From the NCBI GenBank assembly GCA_937960595.1, contig CALGPL010000010.1, forward strand, positions 1 through 64,000: DNA of 64,000 nucleotides. The letters run 5' to 3'. Both the position numbers and the translations under genes were made by a program. Positions 56,741 through 64,000 of the stretch are shown here, one piece after another. This DNA comes from an uncultured Anaerolineales bacterium. GTDB lineage: Bacteria > Chloroflexota > Anaerolineae > Anaerolineales > Villigracilaceae. The notes beneath the pieces are model-generated. The model searched no databases. It was given only the letters and a program-made list of their open reading frames with translations, and was not told where the DNA came from. How positions within the stretch are numbered: the first letter of the stretch is position 1; every line of letters begins with the position of its first letter.

Positions 56741-57745
56741 TTATGGATTGGGCAGCGGCAAAACAAGGGGCGTATCGCTGGGCAGGTACATGACCTGCAC
56801 GTTGGGCGCCAGCCGCTGAATGTACTCATAGGTCAACAGTTCGGGGTTTTCGCGCAAAACCTGGGCCAGAAGATTCCAGGCCTCGGCCTGGGCCTGGGCG
56901 CGGATGATGATGGCCTGGGCTTCGCCCTGGGCGGCGATGACGGCCGCATCGGCCTGCCCTTGGGCTGTCTGGCGGAGTTGTTCGGCCTCCTGGCGGCGCT
57001 GTTCGACGACAAACTGGGCTTGCAAAGCCTGCTGCTCGGCAATCTGCTTCTGTTCGACCGCCGCGGCGTATTCCTCGCTAAAGTGAATATCGCGCAACAC
57101 AAAATCTACCAGGAGCAAGTCGTTCTCTCCGAGTTTGAGCGCCAATTCGCTCGTAATTCTTTCTTCCAACTCGGCGCGTTTGGTGCTGACGATCTCTTCC
57201 ACCCCATATTGCGAGGCGATATCGCGGATGATGCCGCGCGTCAATGGGCGCACCACCTCCGCCTGGTAACGATCCTGCCAGTCAATGTGTAACTGCACCA
57301 CCCGATCTGGATTGATGGCGTAGATGACCGAGGCGTCAATATAGACCTCCTGGCCATCTTTGGTGCGGGCGCGGATAGAATCGTCACCGTAAACATCCCC
57401 CTCGCTTGCCGCGACCGACATGGTGTAGGTCTGGCGGGAAATCGAGTACAGCCGCACCGCCTCGCCCGGGATAATCCAGTGCAGGCCGGGGCCGAGGGCT
57501 TCCGTGCGGTACCCTTGCGGGTCATAAGGTGAGATGACGATGCCTCGCTCCTCCGGCTGGACGAAGACCAGGCCGGCGCTCACCACCGTCAGAGCGACAG
57601 CCACCACCAGGCCGCCCACAATCAGGCTACTCAGGTTGCGCGTCGGACGGCCGCGCGAGGCGCGCACAACCGCCAGAACGACCATCCCAACAACAACTAG
57701 CCATGATAACGTAGCAATTCCTTTGACAAAATCAGCAAAGTTCAT
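56741..57745 (-). CDS. SPFH/Band 7 (prohibitin-like) membrane protein
   Basis: N-terminal TM; GLVFVQPEERGIVISPYDPQGYRTEALGPGLHWIIPG...; coiled EQKQIAEQQALQAQFVVEQRRQEAEQLRQTAQGQADAAVIAAQGEA. Confidence 0.9.
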   Translation of the reverse strand: MNFADFVKGIATLSWLVVVGMVVLAVVRASRGRPTRNLSSLIVGGLVVAVALTVVSAGLVFVQPEERGIVISPYDPQGYRTEALGPGLHWIIPGEAVRLYSISRQTYTMSVAASEGDVYGDDSIRARTKDGQEVYIDASVIYAINPDRVVQLHIDWQDRYQAEVVRPLTRGIIRDIASQYGVEEIVSTKRAELEERITSELALKLGENDLLLVDFVLRDIHFSEEYAAAVEQKQIAEQQALQAQFVVEQRRQEAEQLRQTAQGQADAAVIAAQGEAQAIIIRAQAQAEAWNLLAQVLRENPELLTYEYIQRLAPNVQVMYLPSDTPLVLPLPNP

Positions 57746-57784
57746 AACTTCCTCCTTTTGGGAATATTATAACCGCGGCTATTA

Positions 57785-57815
57785 AAACGACAAAGCAGAT
57801 GCCCTCTGCATCTGC
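57785..57815 (-). terminator. Intrinsic terminator after the secreted hypothetical gene
   Basis: Minus strand gcagatgc-agaggc-like loop-gcatctgc followed by tttgtcgtttt. Confidence 0.7.
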
Positions 57816-57832
57816 CGGTCATCGTCTCTCTT

Positions 57833-58789
57833 CTAGCGCCAGATACGGAATGAGGTGGTTGTGGTGGCAACTAATCCGCCCATTTCTGCCCGCACATTGA
57901 CTTCGATCAGGCTCCCATAGACCTGGTTCTGGAATTGAACGTCGCCGATGACCGCCACGCCATTGGCGTCGGTCACGGCGCTGTAGGTACGCGCTGGCCC
58001 GTAGGAAAAGTTGACCGTTACCACCACCTGCGCGCCGGCCACGGGCGTCAGGGTCTGATCCTGGACAATGACATAGATCCGTTGGGTGTCGCTGGGAAGG
58101 GTCACTGCCTTCCACACAAAAGCCGAGGCCCGCAAAGATGTGATAGAAGAGACCGCCACCGTTCCGCCAATTTCGGCAGGCGGAACCGGCAGGAGACGAG
58201 CCGCGTCCTCGCCAACGCGGTCGAAATAGATGCGCCCCAGGTCCGAGAGAACGACATTCTGGCCGCGCGGCCGCTCAGGATGCCACTCGAAACGGGCGCG
58301 CTCGAAATACTGCATGATGCGGCCGTCCGGCTGGAATTCGAAGGCCGAGATGGGATTGCCGAACCGCGCCGCCCCGCCATGAGCGTCATAATAGGCCAGA
58401 AAATCATAGCAGACGGAAAAACCGCTCGAGAACTGTCGGCAGGCGCCGGCGACGTTTACGTTCAAGGACGGGGCGCCCGGCACGTAGAGCAGCGAACCCA
58501 ACGGCGTCAACTGGACTTGCTGCCCGACCGGCATCTCCGGCCGCCACTCGAAGCGGGCGCGCTGAAAATACTGGACGGTCAACCCCGACCGATCCGCGAA
58601 TTGCTCTGTGATCGGCGATCCGAAGACCAGTTCAGCCTCCGGAACACTCTGATAGAACAAATAGAACTCGCCGACGACATTGTGTCGCGTATCGGGAAAA
58701 TACCTGCCCGTCGTCTGCTGGGCATGCACAGGCACCCCTCCCGCCAGCAGAGCCAGGCAGGTCAAGAACAAAACGACACGTTTGATCAC
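57833..58789 (-). CDS. Secreted hypothetical protein with duplicated ~75-aa repeat and C-terminal Ig-like domain
   Basis: Signal peptide MIKRVVLFLTCLALLAGGVPVHAQ; repeats FGSPITEQF...VQYFQRARFEWRPEMPVGQQVQLTPLG and FGNPISAFEF...MQYFERARFEWHPERPRGQNVVLSDLG. Confidence 0.75.
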   Translation of the reverse strand: MIKRVVLFLTCLALLAGGVPVHAQQTTGRYFPDTRHNVVGEFYLFYQSVPEAELVFGSPITEQFADRSGLTVQYFQRARFEWRPEMPVGQQVQLTPLGSLLYVPGAPSLNVNVAGACRQFSSGFSVCYDFLAYYDAHGGAARFGNPISAFEFQPDGRIMQYFERARFEWHPERPRGQNVVLSDLGRIYFDRVGEDAARLLPVPPAEIGGTVAVSSITSLRASAFVWKAVTLPSDTQRIYVIVQDQTLTPVAGAQVVVTVNFSYGPARTYSAVTDANGVAVIGDVQFQNQVYGSLIEVNVRAEMGGLVATTTTSFRIWR

Positions 58790-58849
58790 GAGAATCGCAC
58801 CCTGTTGTGCTCATTATACACAATCCAGGGGCGGCAAACAATATGCGAC

Positions 58850-59974
58850 TTAACAAAATTTTAAGAGTGCCTGGACGATTCGCTCCGCCGCCCGGCCGTC
58901 TCCAAAAGGATTGACCGCCCGCGCCATCTGCCGGTAAGCGACCGGATCGTCGAGCAGACGGGCGGCTTCGCCGGCCACTGCGGCGCGTTCGGTGCCGACC
59001 AGTTTCAGCACCCCCGCCTGCACCCCCTCCGGCCGCTCGGTCACAGCCCGCAGGATCAGCACCGGCACGCCAAAGGCCGGGGCTTCCTCCTGGATGCCGC
59101 CCGAGTCGGTCAGCACCAGGGCGGCGCGCTTCATAATCTGAATCAGGGGCAGGTAATCCAGCGGCGGCAGGAGGGTAATGTGCGGCGTCGCTGCCAGCAA
59201 GCGGTGAACCGGCTCCTGGACATGCGGATTGAGATGCACCGGATAGACGATCTCGACATCGCCGCGACCGGCCAGGTCGCGCAGGGCCAGGCAGATATTT
59301 TCCAGCGGCTGGCCAAAATTCTCGCGCCGGTGGGCCGTGACCAGCACCAGCCGCCGTTTGCCGATTTCCAGCCGCTCCAACAGACGCGCCACCTCCGCCG
59401 GCGGCGGCTCATTGGCCACCACCTGCAAGGCATCAATGACCGGGTTGCCGGTCACGACGACAGCCGCCTCCGGCACGCCCTCGCGCAAGAGATTCTGGCG
59501 CGCCCATTCGGTGGGCGCAAAATGCAGGTCGGCGATCACGCCCGCCACCCGCCGGTTGATCTCCTCCGGAAAAGGCTGCCAGCGGTCGCCCGTCCGCAGG
59601 CCGGCCTCCACATGACCGACGCGGATGCGGCGGTAATAGGCCAACAGGGAAGCAATGGCCACGGTGGTGGTGTCGCCCTGCACCAGCACCCAGTCTGGCC
59701 TGGCCTCCACCAGGACGGGGTCCAGGCCGGTAAAGATGGCCGCCGAAAGTTCGGCCAGCGATTGATCCTCGCGCATCAGATCGAGGTCGTAATCGGGGCT
59801 GATCTCGAACAGGCGCAGAATCTGATCGAGCATCTGACGGTGCTGGGCAGTGACACAGACGCGCGCCTCCACCCCCGGCGCAGCCGCCAGGGCTTTGACC
59901 ACCGGCGCCATTTTCACCGCCTCGGGGCGCGTGCCGAAGACCGACAGAACGCGAATCTTTGAATCGGCTTTCAC
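58850..59974 (-). CDS. wecB: UDP-N-acetylglucosamine 2-epimerase (non-hydrolyzing)
   Basis: RVLSVFGTRPEAVKMAPVVKAL; VQGDTTTVAIASLLAYYRRIRVGHVEAGLRTGDRWQPFPEEINRR; LTDSGGIQEEAPAFGVPVL. Confidence 0.96.
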   Translation of the reverse strand: MKADSKIRVLSVFGTRPEAVKMAPVVKALAAAPGVEARVCVTAQHRQMLDQILRLFEISPDYDLDLMREDQSLAELSAAIFTGLDPVLVEARPDWVLVQGDTTTVAIASLLAYYRRIRVGHVEAGLRTGDRWQPFPEEINRRVAGVIADLHFAPTEWARQNLLREGVPEAAVVVTGNPVIDALQVVANEPPPAEVARLLERLEIGKRRLVLVTAHRRENFGQPLENICLALRDLAGRGDVEIVYPVHLNPHVQEPVHRLLAATPHITLLPPLDYLPLIQIMKRAALVLTDSGGIQEEAPAFGVPVLILRAVTERPEGVQAGVLKLVGTERAAVAGEAARLLDDPVAYRQMARAVNPFGDGRAAERIVQALLKFC

Positions 59975-59984
59975 ACCACTTCCC

Positions 59985-61286
59985 TTACTTTCCCACGCCC
60001 AGGCGGAGCAGGGTGAAACCGGCCGCTTCCCAGGCCGCCGGATCCCAGACGTTGCGCATGTCGATGGCCAGGCGGGCCGGCGTCAGGCGCGCCAGTTCGA
60101 CAGGGTCGAGGGTCACGAACGGGGCATGATGAACCAGCAAGACCACACACTCGGCCTGGCAGACGGCTTCTTCCAGGCTGGCAACGCAAACGATGCCGGG
60201 CAACCCCTCCGGGCGGAGAGGCTCAAACGCCCGCACTTGGGCACCCGCCTCCTGGAGCAAATGCACGACCTCGGCCGCCGGGCTCTCGCGCAGATCGTCC
60301 ACGTCCGGCTTGAACGCCAAACCAAGAACCGCGATCCGCCGTCCGGCCAGCGAGCCAAGCCCTCGTTCGATCAATTTCAGCGCAAAGCGGGGCTGCGAAT
60401 CGTTGACTTGCCGAGCCGTGTAAATCAGATCGGCCAGATCGGGGGCGGCCTCGACAAAGAACCACGGATCGACGCTGATGCAGTGCCCGCCCACGCCCGG
60501 GCCGGGGCTGAGAATCTTGACCCGCGGATGGAGATTGGCGGTCGCGATCGCCTCCCACACGTCCACCCCAAAGCGTTCGGCTAACCGTGAAAACTCGTTG
60601 GCGATGGCAATGTTGATGTCGCGATAGGTATTTTCCATCAACTTGACCATTTCGGCCGTCGTCGCGTCGGTCAGGACGATCTGCCCCTTGACGAAGACCG
60701 CGTACAGGTCGCGCCCCGCCTGGGCCGAGACCGGGTCGATCCCGCCGATGACGCGGGCATTCTCGACCAGTTCACGAATGATCTGACCCGGCAGGACGCG
60801 CTCCGGCGAATAGGCCAGAAGGAAATCCTGGCCGCCCTTCAGCCCCGATTTCTCCAAAATCGGCTGCACAAGGTCAACCGTAGTGCGCGGCGGGGAGGTC
60901 GACTCCAGCACCACCAAATTGCCCTTGCGCAAAACCGGCACGATGGCCTCGGCCGCAGAAAGAACGGCGCGCAGATCGGCCAGTTTGTACTGCTTGCCAT
61001 TGCTTTCGCCGAGCCGGTCCTCGTGGAAGGGCGTCGGCACGGCGATGATGAAAGCGTCGGCCTCGACCGGCTTCTCGGAGAAAGTCAGCCGGCCCGAGCG
61101 CAAGGCGGCCTCGAACGTCTCGCGCAGACCCGGCTCCTGAATGTGCAAATCGCCGCGCCGCAGCGTGGCAATGACCTGAGAGTTCACATCCACGCCCACG
61201 ACTTCGACGCCATGAGCCGCAAACGTGCTGGCAGTGGGCAGGCCAATGTAGCCCAGGCCCAGGACACAGATTCGATCGAATTTCAC
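59985..61286 (-). CDS. wecC: UDP-N-acetyl-D-mannosamine dehydrogenase family
   Basis: RICVLGLGYIGLPTASTFAAHGVEVVGVDVN; ESTSPPRTT; GPGVGGHCISVDPWFFVE. Confidence 0.93.
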   Translation of the reverse strand: MKFDRICVLGLGYIGLPTASTFAAHGVEVVGVDVNSQVIATLRRGDLHIQEPGLRETFEAALRSGRLTFSEKPVEADAFIIAVPTPFHEDRLGESNGKQYKLADLRAVLSAAEAIVPVLRKGNLVVLESTSPPRTTVDLVQPILEKSGLKGGQDFLLAYSPERVLPGQIIRELVENARVIGGIDPVSAQAGRDLYAVFVKGQIVLTDATTAEMVKLMENTYRDINIAIANEFSRLAERFGVDVWEAIATANLHPRVKILSPGPGVGGHCISVDPWFFVEAAPDLADLIYTARQVNDSQPRFALKLIERGLGSLAGRRIAVLGLAFKPDVDDLRESPAAEVVHLLQEAGAQVRAFEPLRPEGLPGIVCVASLEEAVCQAECVVLLVHHAPFVTLDPVELARLTPARLAIDMRNVWDPAAWEAAGFTLLRLGVGK

Positions 61287-61491
61287 TCGCGCTCCATGAT
61301 TCGGCCCGGCCAGAATCCGCCGGGAAGTTTACCGGCCAGCCCCCCGGCTGTCCGAAGGGGTCCAGGGCTGTATTCTACCCCAAACGCGGCGCGCCGTAAA
61401 ACCAAGAGGGCGGCTTTTCGTATGTCAATTGGATAAAAAGACATCGTATGCTGTATAATAAGAATGGCTCTTCGGGAAGGAAATTGAAATC

Positions 61492-62097
61492 ATGAACGCA
61501 TTCCTGCTCAACCCCAATATTGCTTACCTCTTTCTGGTCGCCGGTTCGGTCTTGACCCTCCTGGCGATTGTTACCCCGGGCACAGGAATTCTAGAGGTGG
61601 GAGCCTTGTTCTGTCTGGCGCTGGCAGGCTATGCCGTCTTCAACCTGGGCCTCAACCTGTGGGCGCTGATCATCCTGGTGCTCTGCATCGTGCCGTTCGT
61701 TTACGCCATCCGAAAACCGAAGCGCGAGTGGGCGCTGGCGCTGTGCATCCTGGGGGTGATCGTCGGCTCCCTATACCTGTTCCCACCCTCCGGATGGAGG
61801 CCGCAGGTGGATCCTCTCTTTGCCATCGTAGGCTCGCTGCTCTCGGGCGGCTTTCTCTGGCTGGTCGTCCGCAAGACGGTGCAGGCACATCTCTCCCGCC
61901 CGGCCCACGACCTCTCGGCGCTGATCGGCCAAATCGGGGAGGCCAAAACCGAGGTCCACGAGACCGGCTCGGTGCAGGTGGCAGGAGAACTGTGGACCGC
62001 CCGGAGCGAGAAGTCCATTGCGGCGGGCAAAATGGTCCGTGTCATTGGACGCGAGGGCTTCGTCCTCGTCGTCGAAGCAGCCGATAAAACCAAATAG
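61492..62097 (+). CDS. NfeD family protein
   Basis: TM helices followed by OB-fold (LIGQIGEAKTEVHETGSVQVAGELWTARSEKSIAAGKMVRVIGREGFVLVVEAA). Confidence 0.88.
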   Translation: MNAFLLNPNIAYLFLVAGSVLTLLAIVTPGTGILEVGALFCLALAGYAVFNLGLNLWALIILVLCIVPFVYAIRKPKREWALALCILGVIVGSLYLFPPSGWRPQVDPLFAIVGSLLSGGFLWLVVRKTVQAHLSRPAHDLSALIGQIGEAKTEVHETGSVQVAGELWTARSEKSIAAGKMVRVIGREGFVLVVEAADKTK

Positions 62098-62123
62098 ATC
62101 GATCCAAAAGGAGGAACAGAACT

Positions 62124-63017
62124 ATGGAATGGACTCTCTTGTTGTGCGGCATCGCCTTCATCGTCATCTTGATGGTGATCTTCCTGGCCAACGCGATCCG
62201 CATCGTGCCGGAATACCAGCGCCTGGTGGTCTTCCGCCTGGGACGCTGCATCGGCACCAAAGGCCCCGGCCTGATCCTGCTCATCCCGGTCATCGACCGG
62301 GCCGTCAAGGTGGACCTGCGCGAGCAGGTGCGTGAAATTCCTCACCAGACCTCGATCACCAAAGACAACGCGCCCATCTCGATCGACTTCCTGTGGTACT
62401 ACAAAGTGCTCGACCCGGCCGAGTCGGTCCTGCAGGTGGGGAACTTCGAAGTGGCCGCCCAGGGCATGGCCACCACCACGCTGCGCGCCGTCATCGGCGG
62501 CATTCCGCTGGATGATGTGCTCTCGGAGCGCGAACACATCAACACCATGCTGCGCACCCGCCTGGACGAGGTCACCGAGCGTTGGGGCGTCAAAGTGACC
62601 AACGTTGAGATCCGCGAGATCATCCCGCCGCGCGAGGTGCAGGAGGCGATGAACCGCCAGATGTCGGCCGAACGCGTCCGCCGCGCCGTGGTGACCGAGT
62701 CGACCGGTACCCGCGAGGCAGCCATCAACGTGGCCGAAGGCGAGAAACAGGCGGCCATCCTGAAGGCCGAGGGCCAGAAACAGGCGGCCATCCTCCAGGC
62801 CGAGGGTGAGAAACAAGCCCAGGTCCTGCGCGCCGAAGGGTTCTCGGTCGCACTGGAAAAGATCTTTGCAACCGCCAAGAGCGTCGATCAAAAGACGATG
62901 ACCCTGCAATACTTCGAGACCCTCAAAGCGCTGGGCGGCAGCGCAGCCACCAAATTCATCTTCCCGCTGGAATTCACCTCGATGGTCGAGAACTTCACCC
63001 GAGGGAAAGAAAAGTAA
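62124..63017 (+). CDS. Slipin family SPFH/Band 7 protein
   Basis: ANAIRIVPEYQRLVVFRLGRCIGTKGPGLILLIPVIDRAVKVDLREQVREIPHQTSITKDNAPISIDFLWYYKV. Confidence 0.94.
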   Translation: MEWTLLLCGIAFIVILMVIFLANAIRIVPEYQRLVVFRLGRCIGTKGPGLILLIPVIDRAVKVDLREQVREIPHQTSITKDNAPISIDFLWYYKVLDPAESVLQVGNFEVAAQGMATTTLRAVIGGIPLDDVLSEREHINTMLRTRLDEVTERWGVKVTNVEIREIIPPREVQEAMNRQMSAERVRRAVVTESTGTREAAINVAEGEKQAAILKAEGQKQAAILQAEGEKQAQVLRAEGFSVALEKIFATAKSVDQKTMTLQYFETLKALGGSAATKFIFPLEFTSMVENFTRGKEK

Positions 63018-63045
63018 CCGTCACCTCTCAAGAAGTGTTAGAATC

Positions 63046-63077
63046 GAGGCCTCCCGATCTTCCGGGAGGCCTCTTTC
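63046..63077 (+). terminator. Intrinsic terminator after slipin
   Basis: gaggcctcccg-atcttc-cgggaggcctc-tttc, 11-bp stem. Confidence 0.82.
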
Positions 63078-63090
63078 ACAAACCGCCCTC

Positions 63091-63534
63091 ATGGAAATCC
63101 TGCCCGCCTCCCTGCGTGACCTGGCCGGACTGCGCCGCCTCGAACAGGCCTGTTTCCCCCGCGACGCCTGGCCGCTGCTCGACCTGATCGCCGTCCTGAG
63201 CTGGCCCGACGTGGTGCGCCTGAAAGCCATCGCCGACGGTCAAATGGTCGGTTTCATCGCCGGCGACCTGAACCCCGCCGAACCGATTGCCTGGATTGCC
63301 ACCCTCGGCGTCCTGCCCGAATACCAGCGGCGCGGCATCGGACGGGCGCTCTTGCAAGCCTGCGAAAGCCGGCTGACAGGAAAACGCATCCGCCTGTGCG
63401 TGCGCCCCTCCAACCAGGCGGCCATTCAAATGTACCTGCAAGCAGGCTATCTCGCGGTGGACACCTGGCCTCACTATTACAAGGACGGAGAAGACGCCCT
63501 CGTGATGGAAAAAGTCCACCCGGCGGGTTTATAA
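63091..63534 (+). CDS. GNAT family N-acetyltransferase (RimI-like)
   Basis: WIATLGVLPEYQRRGIGRALLQACESRL...VRPSNQAAIQMYLQAGYLAVD. Confidence 0.9.
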   Translation: MEILPASLRDLAGLRRLEQACFPRDAWPLLDLIAVLSWPDVVRLKAIADGQMVGFIAGDLNPAEPIAWIATLGVLPEYQRRGIGRALLQACESRLTGKRIRLCVRPSNQAAIQMYLQAGYLAVDTWPHYYKDGEDALVMEKVHPAGL

Positions 63535-63539
63535 TCGAG

Positions 63540-64000
63540 ATGATGACGCCGCTCCCACCGCCTGTCTGGATTGCCACCCCCGAAGCCCTGGCGCGCCTCG
63601 CCTCCGACCTCTCCCATCAGCCGCGCCTGGCCGTGGACACCGAATCGAATTCCCTGCACGCCTACCGCGAACGAGTCTGTTTGCTGCAATTTTCGACGCC
63701 GCAGGCAGATTACCTGCTTGATCCGCTGGCACTGGAGGATCTCTCTCCCCTGGCCGGGCTGTTCGCCAACCCCGCCATCGAAAAAGTCTTCCACGCCGTC
63801 GAATACGATCTCATCGGTCTGCGCCGCGACCACGGCATCCAAATCGTCAACCTGTTCGACACCATGCAAGCCGCCCGCATCCTCGGATACAAGCGGGTCG
63901 GATTGGATGGGCTGTTGAGCGAAAAATTCGGCATTCAGTTGGACAAACGCTATCAGAAAGCCGACTGGGGCCGCCGGCCGCTGCCGCCCGACCTGCTCAA
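63540..64000 (+). CDS. Ribonuclease D / 3'-5' exonuclease domain protein, runs off right edge
   Basis: LAVDTESNSLHAYRERVCLLQFSTPQADYLLDPLAL...KVFHAVEYDLIGLRRDHGIQIVNLFDTMQAARILGYKRVGLDGLL. Confidence 0.88.
   Translation, partial: MMTPLPPPVWIATPEALARLASDLSHQPRLAVDTESNSLHAYRERVCLLQFSTPQADYLLDPLALEDLSPLAGLFANPAIEKVFHAVEYDLIGLRRDHGIQIVNLFDTMQAARILGYKRVGLDGLLSEKFGIQLDKRYQKADWGRRPLPPDLL

Overview
The window looks like an ordinary chromosomal segment of a GC-rich bacterium, with a gene repertoire like that of Chloroflexota/Anaerolineae (taxonomy is inference). There are about 47 protein genes, one tRNA-Pro(CGG), one SAM-I (S-box) riboswitch and several intrinsic terminators. I see no convincing mobile element, prophage or CRISPR array. 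Recognisable blocks are: an ECF sigma/ZAS anti-sigma/thioredoxin-like/OsmC redox cluster; three tandem LysM-M23 lipoproteins plus two more M23 proteins elsewhere; a GH13 glucosidase and ROK kinase; a PAS/GAF/HD-GYP protein; FtcD; riboswitch-metY-metA; a TldD/PmbA pair; a TIR-domain membrane protein; hypCDE; gyrA; birA; rho; a fused CydDC transporter with two complete cydAB pairs and an Rrf2 regulator; an SPFH-selD operon; wecBC; NfeD-slipin; and RNase D. The strongest hidden signal is selD. The ORF track starts it at 56627, but the reading frame continues upstream through an in-frame UGA at 56661-56663 to a GTG start at 56726 with a good Shine-Dalgarno. The UGA falls exactly at the SelD catalytic Cys/Sec position (IRLTSLSSCAG-U-ASK), so SelD is predicted to be a selenoprotein. 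A second signal is a set of period-7 (heptanucleotide) tandem repeats. They occur between genes, directly over two ribosome-binding regions, and translated in frame inside lipoprotein linkers and a gamma-glutamyltransferase.
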